Assembly (NCBI GenBank): GCA_947038155.1
Contig: CAMQVH010000006.1
Span: 1 to 64,000, forward strand
DNA length: 64,000 nt
Direction of reading: 5' to 3'
DNA from: an uncultured Bacteroides sp.
GTDB taxonomy: Bacteria > Bacteroidota > Bacteroidia > Bacteroidales > Bacteroidaceae
Shown here: positions 55,315 to 64,000 of the stretch, in pieces
Position numbering within the stretch: the first letter of the stretch is position 1
How the letters are laid out: each line of letters begins with the position of its first letter
Notes under the pieces: model-generated
The model's database searches: none
The model's input: only the letters and a program-made list of their open reading frames with translations
Told to the model about the DNA's origin: nothing
Program-made: the position numbers and the translations under genes

Positions 55315-55806
55315 ATGAAAGTTTATCATGGAAGTACATTGGTGGTACAATATCCTTTGGCAGGAGTGGGGCGGGATAATCTTGATTTCGGAAAAGGATT
55401 TTATGTGACCGATATCTATAATCAGGCCAAACGTTGGGCATCTGTTCTGATGCTGCGCCGTCCTGATAGTTCTGCCATGGTCAATGTATATGAATTGGAT
55501 GTTGCCAGACTGTCTTCTGCTAATTATAAGTTGCTTCGTTTTGAGGGCTATAATAGTGAATGGCTTGACTTTATAGTTAGTAGCCGACAAGGAAAGAAAC
55601 CATGGATTGGATATGATTTAGTAGAAGGTGGTGTAGCCAATGACCGCGTCTTTGATACGATAGAAAATTATATTGAAGGGCAGATTTCCAAAGATATAGC
55701 TTTGGGACGTTTACGTTATGAAAAGCCTAACAATCAGCTCTGTATACTGAATCAGCAACTCATAGATGAATGTCTTTCTTTTGAAGAATGTATAATAATA
55801 AAATAG
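55315..55806 (+). CDS. DUF3990 family protein, ADP-ribosyltransferase-like candidate toxin
   Basis: 163 residues with the DUF3990 motifs: VYHGSTLVVQYP (His at the N-terminal strand), NLDFGKGFYVTDIYNQAKRWA, WLDFIVSSRQG, YDLVEGGVANDRVFDTIENY and a C-terminal NNQLCILNQQLIDECLSF. The YHGS plus GFYxT plus late Gln/Glu arrangement resembles the H-Y-(E/Q) class of ADP-ribosyltransferases. Together with flanking small DUF3791 genes it looks like a toxin-antitoxin or effector module. The activity is inferred from motif layout, not established here. Confidence 0.75.
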   Translation: MKVYHGSTLVVQYPLAGVGRDNLDFGKGFYVTDIYNQAKRWASVLMLRRPDSSAMVNVYELDVARLSSANYKLLRFEGYNSEWLDFIVSSRQGKKPWIGYDLVEGGVANDRVFDTIENYIEGQISKDIALGRLRYEKPNNQLCILNQQLIDECLSFEECIIIK

Positions 55807-55815
55807 TAAAGGTTT

Positions 55816-56025
55816 ATGATAGATGTATTAGTGTGGAATAAATATACCCGTATCGTGATGCAACTGGCAGAACGCCTGAACATCTCTCCGGAAAGGGCAT
55901 TGAATCTATTCTATAATAGTAAGGTTTATTCTTTTTTACTCAACAAAGAATATCCGCTAATAACTATGAGTGATGATTATATCACTGATGAAATAATGCT
56001 TGAATTACAGCGGAAACAAGAGTAA
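55816..56025 (+). CDS. DUF3791-like small protein, second copy
   Basis: 69 residues: NKYTRIVMQLAERLNISPERALNLFYNSKVYSFLLNKEYPLITMSDDYITDEIMLELQRK. Same helical order as the first DUF3791 protein but with a shorter N-terminus and little identity. It starts 9 bp after the DUF3990 gene, so all three are one operon. It may be a second partner or a specificity variant. Confidence 0.65.
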   Translation: MIDVLVWNKYTRIVMQLAERLNISPERALNLFYNSKVYSFLLNKEYPLITMSDDYITDEIMLELQRKQE

Positions 56026-56098
56026 TAATTCTCAAAGGTTGAAATCTGTCGATATAGTTCCTGTGATATTCAATCAGAACGTTTGTTTTGTTTGTGTG

Positions 56099-56132
56099 GC
56101 ATCCTTCTCCCATCGGGAAGGATGCTTTTTTA
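56099..56132 (+). terminator. terminator of the DUF3791/DUF3990 operon
   Basis: GCATCCTTC and GAAGGATGC pair around TCCCATCGG and are followed by six T's. Confidence 0.88.
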
Positions 56133-56219
56133 TGTGAAAAAAGGTGATTGTTTAAACTTTATTTCTTTACTTTGTTATTTATACTGTGAGATTTATAGTG
56201 AACTTAAACTAGAAAGATT

Positions 56220-59200
56220 ATGAAAATAAAGCAGATTTGCATGATGGTGCTGTTTGGGCTAGGAGTGATTCCTGCAGTGCAGGCACAAACTTTCGACAAA
56301 TTATGGAAAGAAGTAGAGCAGGCGCAAAAGAAGAGCTTGCCTAAAACGGTCATCAAATTGACTGACGGGATTTATCAGAAAGGAGAGAAAGAAAAGAACT
56401 CCGCCCAAATGCTGAAAGCCTATATATGGCGGATGAAAACTCAGGAGACTTTGACTCCCGACAGTTTCTATGTCGGTCTGAAAGGTCTGGAACAATGGGC
56501 AAAGCAGACAGACCAGCCGATGGACCGTGCAATATTACACTCTTTGATAGCAGATATCTATGCGAATTATGCTGCCAGCAACCAATGGCAACTCCGGCAA
56601 AGGACGGAAATCGTAGGGGAAACCCCTTCCACCGATATGCGTGAATGGACGGCAAATATGTTCGTCGAGAAAGTACGGACGAATACGAAAGAAGCCTTGG
56701 CGGACTCGGTACTGCTGCTTAAAACTTCCTCGCGGAATTATATTCCTTTTGTAGAACTGGGCGAGACGAGCGAATATTATCACCATGATATGTATCATCT
56801 GCTGGCTTCCCGTGGCATCGAATCTTTGAATCAGATAGAAAGACTGGCGCGGAACAACGGTTTCAATGAGAACACGCCTTCCCTTGTGAAGCAAGATATA
56901 ATAAACATCTACGGAAGCATGATTGCCGCTTATAAAGCTGCCGGCCTGAAAGAAGGGTATATATTGACCGCGCTCAATTATTTGGAATGGAGACGCAATG
57001 CGGATAGGAGTTTTGTACCTTTCAAGGCACAGGAAGGACTTTTGGGATTGACGGAAGATACGTTTCTGACTGCGTTGAATACACTGAAAAGTAAGTTTGC
57101 GTCAGAACCCGTCACTGCGGAAGTCTATTTGGCGCAAGCCCGCTATGCCATCGAGAAACAACAGCAGCTCAATGCCTTGCAACTTTGTGACGAAGCGATT
57201 CGACTTTATCCGAATTATCGCAGGATAAATGCGCTGAAGAATCTTCGCGAGGAGATTTTGGCACCTTACTTGAACGTCAGGGCGGAAAGTCAGGCTTTCC
57301 CGAATGAAGAGATAAAGTTGAATGTTGCACATAAGAATCTGGATGGTTTCACCGTACGGTTGTATCAGGCGAAAAAACTGATGAAGGAACAGCATTATTC
57401 GGTTCTTCGTCCGGAGGACTACCGCTCGCAAGATACGGTATTCACTTTCAAGTCTCCCGACTTAGGCTCTTATATAATGCGTATCGTACCCGATATTCGT
57501 GCCAAGAGGGATAGCGAAAGCGCCTTTAACGTGACACGTTTCAAAGTGTTGACATGCCGCCTGCCTGAAAAGCAATATGAAGTGGCGACGCTGGACGGAC
57601 AGACCGGGCATCCTATACCGAATGCGAAAGTCACGCTGTATAGCAATGACGAAAAAGTGTTGCAGGAGTTCACGACCGGAGAAGATGGTAAAGTCGTATT
57701 CCCTTGGAAATCCGAATACCGCTATCTGAAGGCATCGAAAGGCGCGGATACAGCGATGCCGCGACAGGGTATTTACGGCGGAAGTTTCGGATATTACGGT
57801 GATGAAAATAAAGTGACTGAAAGCATGACGCTGCTGACCGACCGTTCCCTGTATCGTCCGGGACAGACGGTATATGTGAAAGGGATTGCTTATATGCAGA
57901 AATCGGATACTGCCAATGTGCTGCCGAACAAGGATTATACAGTCGTTTTATTGGACGCAAACAATCAGGAAGTGGGACAAAAGTCTGTACGTACCAATGA
58001 ATTCGGTTCATTTACCGTTGATTTTGCGTTACCTTCCGCCTGCCTGAACGGGATGTTCTCTTTAACGGCGGGGGATGGCAGGACGAGCATCCGTGTAGAG
58101 GATTATAAACGTCCGACATTTGATATCACTTTTGAGAAACAGACCGGAAGTTACAAACTCGGAGATGAAGTACAAGTGAAAGGTAAGATACAGTCTTATA
58201 GTGGTGTGCTGCTTCAAGACCTTCCGGTGAAATATACGGTGAAGCGTTCTACTTATAGTTTTTGGAGAATCTCGGAATCCACGCAGATTGCTTCAGGAGA
58301 AGTGATTGCCGACGCGAATGGGGAATTTACAATTCCGGTTCGCTTGGAAGAGAGTGACGCTTACAAGAATAATGATAAAGTCTATTACCGCTATTCCGTT
58401 GAAGCCACCGCTACCAATGTGGCGGGTGAGACGCAATCATCTACGGATGTGATTTCGGCGGGCAACCGTTCGTTGGTTTTGCAGGCGGAGTTGCAGGAAA
58501 AGACTTGTAAGGATAAGCCGTTCAGCATTGTGTTTAAGGCGCAGAACTTGAACGGACAGCCTGTGGAAGTGAAAGGAAATTATGCCCTGTATGTTGCGAA
58601 AGATAAAGATTTTAAAGATTTGAGCGAGACTCCGGTAGCGACAGGGACATTTACTTCCAATGAGGAAATGACGCTCGACTGGAAGAATATCCCGTCGGGA
58701 GCTTATGTGCTGAAAGCATCGGTGAAAGATAATCAGGGAAAAGAAGTGGCGGCAGATGCCAACACGGTGCTTTTCTCACGGGAAGACAAACGTCCGCCTG
58801 TGCAGTCTACCGTATGGTTCTATGCACCGAATACGGCATTTGATGCAACGCATCCGGCTGTGTTCTGTTTCGGAACTTCGGAAAAGGATGCTTATGTGAT
58901 GATGAACGTATTCTGCGGTGATAAGCTGTTGGAAAGCAAGGCGCTGAATTTGTCCGATACGATTATGCGCTTTACCTATCCGTATCAGGAAAGTTATGGC
59001 GACGGTATCTTTGTGAACTTCTGTATGGTAAGAGACGGACAAGTTTATCAGGAACAGGTTCAGATGAAGAAACGGTTGCCGGACAAGACGCTGGCGATGA
59101 AGTGGGAAGTGTTCCGTGATAAATTGCGTCCCGGACAGAAGGAAGAATGGAAACTGACGATTAAGACGCCGCAAGGACAAGCCGCCAATGCGGAGATGCT

Positions 59201-61949
59201 GGCAACGATGTATGATGCTTCACTGGATAAAATATGGAACCGCCGCCAGGATTTTCAGGTTTATTATAATCAGATACTTCCTTATTTTAATTGGATGAGC
59301 GAGTATGCCGGAAATAACTCGTTCAATTACTGGTGGAATAACAAGAATCTAAAAGTGCCTGCAATGTTGTATGACAGATTTGTCGTGCAGCCTGGATTCG
59401 GTGTTGAAGAATTGTTTGCGGTAACGAAAAATGCGGCAACATATGGTGCATCGGCGCAAGGAAGGATTATGATACGGGGAGTGGCGAGCCGGAGCGTGAA
59501 GAAAGAGATGTCTTCACCGGCTATAGTAGCCGATGCTGTCCAAGATGTAGTGTTTGAATCAGAAATGATACCGGTAGAGGCTGGTAAAGCGGATACATTC
59601 TCCGAAGAGGAGACACTTCCCGAAGCTCCTGCCGACCTGCGTACAAATCTTGCCGAAACAGCCTTCTTCTATCCGCAACTCCGTACCAACGAGCAAGGAG
59701 AGATTTCTTTCTCATTCACCATGCCCGAAAGTCTGACACGTTGGAACTTCCGCGGATATTCTCATACAAAGGGAATGTTGATGGGGACATTGGACGGTGA
59801 AACCACGACGAGCAAGGAATTTATGCTGGCTCCTAATCTGCCGCGCTTCGTACGTGTAGGGGACAAAACTTCCATTGCAGCTTCTATCTCCAACATGACA
59901 GGCAAGCTGCAAGCAGGAACAGTAAGCATGATTCTTTTCGACCCGATGACGGAAAAGGTTATCAGTACGCAAAAGCAGAAATTCTCGATAGCTGCCGGAA
60001 AGACGATTGGTGTGAATTTCATGTTTACCGTAAGTGATAAATACGAAATACTGGGATGCCGGATGATAGCTGACAGCGGCACGTTCAGCGACGGGGAACA
60101 ACAATTGCTTCCGGTGCTTAGTGACAAGGAACATCTGGTAGAGACGCTTCCGATGCCTGTACGCGGGGAAGAAACCCGTACTTTCTCACTCGATAGCCTG
60201 TTCAATCAGCACAGCAAGACGGCAACCGACCGTAAACTGACGATTGAATTTACCGGAAATCCAGCTTGGTATGCTATTCAGGCATTGCCCTCTTTGAGCC
60301 TTCCGGTCAATAATAATGCCATTTCGTGGGCTACTGCTTATTATGCGAATACATTGGCTTCATATATAATGAACAGCCGGCCACGTATCAAGGCAGTGTT
60401 CGATAGCTGGAAACTTCAAGGTGGTACAAAAGAGACATTCCTCAGCAATCTGCAAAAGAATCAGGAAGTGAAGAATATCCTCTTGTCAGAATCGCCATGG
60501 GTACTCGAAGCGCAGACCGAAGAACAACAGAAAGAGCGTATCGCTACGTTGTTCGACTTGAACAATATCCGCAGCAACAATATCGCTGTCTTGACAAGAT
60601 TGCAGGAATTGCAGAGTTCCGACGGTGCATGGTCATGGTATAAAGGTATGAACGGTAGTAATTATGTTACTGCTTATATTGCGGAATTGAACGCCCGCCT
60701 TGCCTTGTTGACAGGTGAGAAGTTGAGCGGAACCGCGCTTACTTTGCAGACTAATGCGTTGAAGTATCTACATCGGTCGGCTTTGGAAGAATACAAGAAT
60801 ATTCTGAAAGAGCAGAAAAAGGGGACGAAGTTCACGGGAGTTTCGGGCAGTATCCTGCAATATCTGTATATTATCGCTATTTCCGGCGAACAGATTCCTG
60901 CGGCCAATAAAGCGGCTTACGCTTATTATCTCTCCAAGGTAAAAGAACTGCTTCCGTCAGCTTCGATGGATACCAAGGCTATCGCTGCTATCGTGCTTGA
61001 TAAGGCGGGACATAAGAAAGAGGCGCAGGAGTTTGTCGCATCCTTGAAAGAACATCTGACGAAAACGGACGAGCAGGGTATGTTCTTCGCTTTCAACGAG
61101 AATCCTTATATGTGGGGCGGTATGAAGATGCAGGCTCACGTAGACGTGATGGAGGCATTGGAATTGATGGGCGGCAACACGGAGACGGTAGAGGAAATGA
61201 AGCTCTGGTTGCTGAAGCAGAAACAGACGCAGCAGTGGAACTCTCCGGTGGCTACTGCCGATGCGGTATATGCGCTACTGATGAAAGGCACTAACCTGCT
61301 CGATAACCAGGGCGACGTACGTATCGTGATTGCTAATGAAGTGATGGAAACGGTTTCACCGAGCAAGACTACCGTTCCGGGACTTGGATACATCAAGCGT
61401 TCGTTTACGCAGAAAAATGTGGTGGACGCCCGCAAGATTGAAGTAGAAAAGAGAAATCCGGGTATTGCCTGGGGAGCTGTTTATGCGGAATACGAATCGC
61501 CTATAAGTGATGTGAAACAACAGGGCGGTGAGTTGAATGTACAGAAGCAACTGTATGTGGAACGTATGGTAAATAACGCCCCTCAATTACAACCTATAAC
61601 AGCGAAGACAGTTCTCAAGGTAGGTGATAAAGTCGTTTCACGCTTGAGTATCCGCGTAGACCGTGCAATGGACTTCGTACAGTTGAAAGACCAGCGTGGA
61701 GCTTGCTTCGAACCTATCGGCAGCGTATCCGGTTATCGCTGGAACAACGGAATCGGTTATTATGTAGATATCAAGGATGCTTCCACCAACTTCTTCTTCG
61801 ACCATCTTGGAAAAGGGGTATATGTGCTGGAATATAGTTACCGTGTGAGCCGTACAGGAACCTACGAAACGGGATTGGCGACCATGCAATGTGCCTATGC
61901 GCCAGAATATGCTTCACATTCCGCCTCAATGACGGTGGAAGTGAAATAA
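56220..61949 (+). CDS. alpha-2-macroglobulin-like protein without a thioester motif
   Basis: 1909 residues with signal peptide (ending AVQAQ). An N-terminal helical/TPR-like region (about 20-350) precedes macroglobulin domains: MG2-type SLYRPGQTVYVKGIAYM near 543, bait-region-type domain, and the A2M core near 1140-1230 (RTNLAETAFFYPQL, FSFTMPESLTRWNFRGYSHTKG, LPRFVRVGDKTSI). The alpha/alpha toroid follows from about 1340. Where thioester members have CxEQ this protein has LPVNNNAISWATAYYANTLA, so covalent trapping is not possible. Bacterial homologues guard the periplasm against proteases or act in envelope processes. No pbpC gene, the usual neighbour in Proteobacteria, is nearby. Confidence 0.88.
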   Translation: MKIKQICMMVLFGLGVIPAVQAQTFDKLWKEVEQAQKKSLPKTVIKLTDGIYQKGEKEKNSAQMLKAYIWRMKTQETLTPDSFYVGLKGLEQWAKQTDQPMDRAILHSLIADIYANYAASNQWQLRQRTEIVGETPSTDMREWTANMFVEKVRTNTKEALADSVLLLKTSSRNYIPFVELGETSEYYHHDMYHLLASRGIESLNQIERLARNNGFNENTPSLVKQDIINIYGSMIAAYKAAGLKEGYILTALNYLEWRRNADRSFVPFKAQEGLLGLTEDTFLTALNTLKSKFASEPVTAEVYLAQARYAIEKQQQLNALQLCDEAIRLYPNYRRINALKNLREEILAPYLNVRAESQAFPNEEIKLNVAHKNLDGFTVRLYQAKKLMKEQHYSVLRPEDYRSQDTVFTFKSPDLGSYIMRIVPDIRAKRDSESAFNVTRFKVLTCRLPEKQYEVATLDGQTGHPIPNAKVTLYSNDEKVLQEFTTGEDGKVVFPWKSEYRYLKASKGADTAMPRQGIYGGSFGYYGDENKVTESMTLLTDRSLYRPGQTVYVKGIAYMQKSDTANVLPNKDYTVVLLDANNQEVGQKSVRTNEFGSFTVDFALPSACLNGMFSLTAGDGRTSIRVEDYKRPTFDITFEKQTGSYKLGDEVQVKGKIQSYSGVLLQDLPVKYTVKRSTYSFWRISESTQIASGEVIADANGEFTIPVRLEESDAYKNNDKVYYRYSVEATATNVAGETQSSTDVISAGNRSLVLQAELQEKTCKDKPFSIVFKAQNLNGQPVEVKGNYALYVAKDKDFKDLSETPVATGTFTSNEEMTLDWKNIPSGAYVLKASVKDNQGKEVAADANTVLFSREDKRPPVQSTVWFYAPNTAFDATHPAVFCFGTSEKDAYVMMNVFCGDKLLESKALNLSDTIMRFTYPYQESYGDGIFVNFCMVRDGQVYQEQVQMKKRLPDKTLAMKWEVFRDKLRPGQKEEWKLTIKTPQGQAANAEMLATMYDASLDKIWNRRQDFQVYYNQILPYFNWMSEYAGNNSFNYWWNNKNLKVPAMLYDRFVVQPGFGVEELFAVTKNAATYGASAQGRIMIRGVASRSVKKEMSSPAIVADAVQDVVFESEMIPVEAGKADTFSEEETLPEAPADLRTNLAETAFFYPQLRTNEQGEISFSFTMPESLTRWNFRGYSHTKGMLMGTLDGETTTSKEFMLAPNLPRFVRVGDKTSIAASISNMTGKLQAGTVSMILFDPMTEKVISTQKQKFSIAAGKTIGVNFMFTVSDKYEILGCRMIADSGTFSDGEQQLLPVLSDKEHLVETLPMPVRGEETRTFSLDSLFNQHSKTATDRKLTIEFTGNPAWYAIQALPSLSLPVNNNAISWATAYYANTLASYIMNSRPRIKAVFDSWKLQGGTKETFLSNLQKNQEVKNILLSESPWVLEAQTEEQQKERIATLFDLNNIRSNNIAVLTRLQELQSSDGAWSWYKGMNGSNYVTAYIAELNARLALLTGEKLSGTALTLQTNALKYLHRSALEEYKNILKEQKKGTKFTGVSGSILQYLYIIAISGEQIPAANKAAYAYYLSKVKELLPSASMDTKAIAAIVLDKAGHKKEAQEFVASLKEHLTKTDEQGMFFAFNENPYMWGGMKMQAHVDVMEALELMGGNTETVEEMKLWLLKQKQTQQWNSPVATADAVYALLMKGTNLLDNQGDVRIVIANEVMETVSPSKTTVPGLGYIKRSFTQKNVVDARKIEVEKRNPGIAWGAVYAEYESPISDVKQQGGELNVQKQLYVERMVNNAPQLQPITAKTVLKVGDKVVSRLSIRVDRAMDFVQLKDQRGACFEPIGSVSGYRWNNGIGYYVDIKDASTNFFFDHLGKGVYVLEYSYRVSRTGTYETGLATMQCAYAPEYASHSASMTVEVK

Positions 61950-61953
61950 TTAT

Positions 61954-61990
61954 TTATTAACGGTGAACGTTTGGCGTTCACCGTTAATAA
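61954..61990 (+). terminator. perfect 16-bp hairpin after the macroglobulin-like gene
   Basis: TTATTAACGGTGAACG (61954-61969) and its exact complement (61975-61990) flank a 5-nt loop, 5 bp after the stop codon at 61949. The T tract is weak (TCCTTTC), so termination may be partial and the next gene could be read through. Confidence 0.6.
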
Positions 61991-62057
61991 TCCTTTCAAT
62001 CCAATCAATATCTCATCTAAAACAGCTACATTTGTGCACCAAAATAAAATGTATCGC

Positions 62058-63125
62058 ATGAAACGTAGTTTACTATCTATATTTTTTCTACTTACTGTCG
62101 CTTTGGCAGCCGTTGCCCAACCCCGTATCTCTTCGAATAAAGAGACACATAATTTTGGACAAATAGAGTGGAAACGCCCGGTGACAGTGGAATATACAAT
62201 CACTAATACCGGTAACCAGCCGTTGGTCCTTACCAATGTCACTACTTCCTGTGCCTGCTCTGTAGCCGACTGGACGAAAGAACCGATTGCTCCGGGAGCG
62301 AAAGGGACGGTAAAGGCTTCTTTTGATGCGAAAGCATTGGGGCGTTTTGAAAAGTCGGTCGGGATATATAGCAATGCTACTCCGAATCTGGTTTATCTGA
62401 AGTTCACCGGAGAGGTGGTGCAGGAAGTGAAGGATTTTACAAAGATTCTTCCGTATGCTATCGGAAATATACGTTTGGACCGTGACGAGTTTGCTTTCAC
62501 CGATGTATATCATGGTCAGAAACCTTCGTTGACTTTCAACATTGCCAACCTGTCTGACCGTCCGTACGAACCGGTATTGATGCATTTGCCGCCTTATCTC
62601 AAAATGGAAGCGGAACCGAAAGTTCTGTTGAAAGGAAAGAAAGGGACAGTCAAACTGACACTGGATGCCAGCCAGTTGAAAGATTACGGATTGACACAGA
62701 CTTCGGTTTACCTTTCCCGTTTCGCCGGTGATAAGGTGAGCGAGGATAACGAAATACCTGTCTCGGCCATTCTTCTTCCCGATTTCTCGCGTATGACGGC
62801 TACAGATTCTCTGAATGCTCCTGCCATGCGTATTTCGGAAACGGATATCGACCTCAGCGTGCCGTTGATTAAGAAGAAAAAGGTAAGCTATGATATATTG
62901 ATTGCTAATGCGGGAAAAACTCCGCTGATTATTAGCAAACTGCAAGTCTTTAATTCATCGGTAGGGGTGAGCCTGAAGAAAACGGTACTTCCACCGGATG
63001 GAATGACGAAGCTCAAAGTGACGATTCGCAAGCGTGATGTAGGTAATAAGAAACATCATTTACGTATTCTGATGATAACAAACGACCCGATGCGCCCGAA
63101 AGTCGAAATCAATATCAAACGCTAA
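62058..63125 (+). CDS. DUF1573 family exported protein
   Basis: 355 residues from the ATG at 62058 (MKRSLLSIFFLLTVALAAVAQPRIS), giving a clean signal peptide; the longer TTG-started frame begins inside the hairpin. Two or three Ig/ASH-like beta domains, the first with the DUF1573 signature (SNKETHNFGQIEWKRPVTVEYTITNTG, VTTSCACSVADWTKEPIAPGAKGTV). These domains are found in periplasmic or surface proteins of Bacteroidetes and resemble folds that bind other proteins; function unknown. meaB follows after 11 bp. Confidence 0.85.
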   Translation: MKRSLLSIFFLLTVALAAVAQPRISSNKETHNFGQIEWKRPVTVEYTITNTGNQPLVLTNVTTSCACSVADWTKEPIAPGAKGTVKASFDAKALGRFEKSVGIYSNATPNLVYLKFTGEVVQEVKDFTKILPYAIGNIRLDRDEFAFTDVYHGQKPSLTFNIANLSDRPYEPVLMHLPPYLKMEAEPKVLLKGKKGTVKLTLDASQLKDYGLTQTSVYLSRFAGDKVSEDNEIPVSAILLPDFSRMTATDSLNAPAMRISETDIDLSVPLIKKKKVSYDILIANAGKTPLIISKLQVFNSSVGVSLKKTVLPPDGMTKLKVTIRKRDVGNKKHHLRILMITNDPMRPKVEINIKR

Positions 63126-63136
63126 ATCTTATTGTC

Positions 63137-64000
63137 ATGGAACATCCTGAAAATAGTGAAGAATACAAAGGTCTTGTTGTCAACAAAGGCATTGAGCAAC
63201 CTTCGTCTGTGAATCCTTATTTGAAACGGAAACCTAAAAAACGCCAGCTTTCGGTAGCTGAGTTTGTGGAAGGTATAACAAAAGGTGATGTCACTATATT
63301 GAGTCAGGCTGTGACGTTGGTGGAAAGTGTGAAGCCTGAGCATCAGGCTATTGCTCAGGAAGTGATAGAGAAGTGTCTGCCTTATTCCGGCAATTCTATT
63401 CGGGTGGGTATCAGTGGCGTTCCCGGTGCGGGAAAGAGTACGTCGATAGATGTGTTCGGGTTGCATGTGCTCGAAAAAGGGGGGAAGTTGGCTGTATTGG
63501 CTATCGACCCGAGCAGTGAGCGCAGTAAAGGGAGTATCTTGGGAGACAAGACCCGTATGGAGCAGCTTTCCGTACATCCGAAGTCATTTATACGACCTAG
63601 CCCGTCAGCGGGTTCGTTGGGCGGCGTGGCGCGCAAGACACGTGAGACGATTGTGCTTTGTGAAGCTGCCGGATTCGATAAGATTTTTGTGGAAACCGTC
63701 GGTGTGGGACAGAGTGAAACGGCTGTTCATTCGATGGTGGATTTCTTCCTGCTGATTCAACTGGCGGGGACGGGGGATGAATTGCAGGGTATCAAACGCG
63801 GTATCATGGAAATGGCGGACGGCATTGTGATAAATAAGGCGGACGGTGATAATCTGGAACGTGCAAAATTGGCCGCTACGCAATTCCGCAGCGCTTTGCA
63901 TCTGTTTCCTGCACCCGAATCGGGATGGACGCCACAAGTACTGACCTATTCCGGTTTTTATAATATAGGTGTCAAGGAAGTGTGGGACATGGTATATGCG
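63137..64000 (+). CDS. meaB: methylmalonyl-CoA mutase-associated GTPase MeaB, cut by window end
   Basis: 288 codons are visible from the ATG at 63137; the full protein is normally about 360. G3E-family GTPase: Walker A GVPGAGKST, the DPSSERSKGSILGDKTRM block, PSPSAGSLGGVARKTRET, VETVGVGQSE and the guanine-specificity motif INKADGD. It protects and reloads the B12-dependent methylmalonyl-CoA mutase used in propionate/succinate metabolism. Start 11 bp after the DUF1573 gene. Confidence 0.95.
   Translation, partial: MEHPENSEEYKGLVVNKGIEQPSSVNPYLKRKPKKRQLSVAEFVEGITKGDVTILSQAVTLVESVKPEHQAIAQEVIEKCLPYSGNSIRVGISGVPGAGKSTSIDVFGLHVLEKGGKLAVLAIDPSSERSKGSILGDKTRMEQLSVHPKSFIRPSPSAGSLGGVARKTRETIVLCEAAGFDKIFVETVGVGQSETAVHSMVDFFLLIQLAGTGDELQGIKRGIMEMADGIVINKADGDNLERAKLAATQFRSALHLFPAPESGWTPQVLTYSGFYNIGVKEVWDMVYA

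Overview
The window comes from a Bacteroides chromosome. Supporting signs are paired SusC/SusD outer-membrane genes, lipoproteins with Bacteroidetes lipoboxes, TAnnTTTG-type -7 promoter elements, a fimbrillin/BspA surface locus and Bacteroides gene order in housekeeping blocks. The left third matches what I know of the high-mannose N-glycan utilisation locus of B. thetaiotaomicron (BT3983-BT3994). Catalytic residues fall on the published numbers: E533, D642 and D644 in the first GH92 enzyme, and D312 and E314 in the GH18 endoglycosidase. The organism is therefore B. thetaiotaomicron or a very close relative.

Layout. 1-438: 3' remnant of an ATPase gene. 799-10991 (+): glycan-capture operon with SusC (carrying an STN signalling domain), SusD, a GH18-like binding protein without its catalytic acid, a LamG-type binding protein, the endo-beta-N-acetylglucosaminidase and a discoidin-type lipoprotein. 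11472-12914 (-): a DUF6078 gene and a gutted AAA-ATPase/nuclease gene. 13109-21599 (-): three GH92 alpha-mannosidases with an ECF sigma factor and FecR anti-sigma between them. The expected circuit is glycan import through SusC, then STN contact with the anti-sigma, then release of sigma and operon activation. 21865-25973 (-): BspA-like leucine-rich-repeat lipoprotein and fimbrillin-like lipoprotein behind a long structured leader. 26750-51785: housekeeping genes (alaS, an M23 peptidase, a MerR regulator, rel, a lytic transglycosylase, parAB, surE, lpxB, rsfS-ftsH-cdsA, tRNA-Gln, mgtE, ksgA). 51933-64000: dipeptidase, two tiny related peptides, a foldback element, a DUF3791/DUF3990 gene set resembling toxin-antitoxin, a giant alpha-2-macroglobulin-like protein, a DUF1573 protein and the start of meaB.

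The most unusual signal is in the gaps. Non-coding arrays with an exact 22-bp period (11-bp half-units, often as inverted words) occur at 11297-11462, 29579-29886 and 54399-54486, with a short example at 53408-53451. The loci do not share sequence with each other; they share only the period and the dyad style. The third array lies inside a ~707-bp element with ~185-bp imperfect inverted arms. I know of no standard feature type that explains these arrays. Other points of interest are a leader RNA with mutually exclusive pairings ahead of the fimbrillin genes, and the two WGY-motif micropeptides at 53693-53926.
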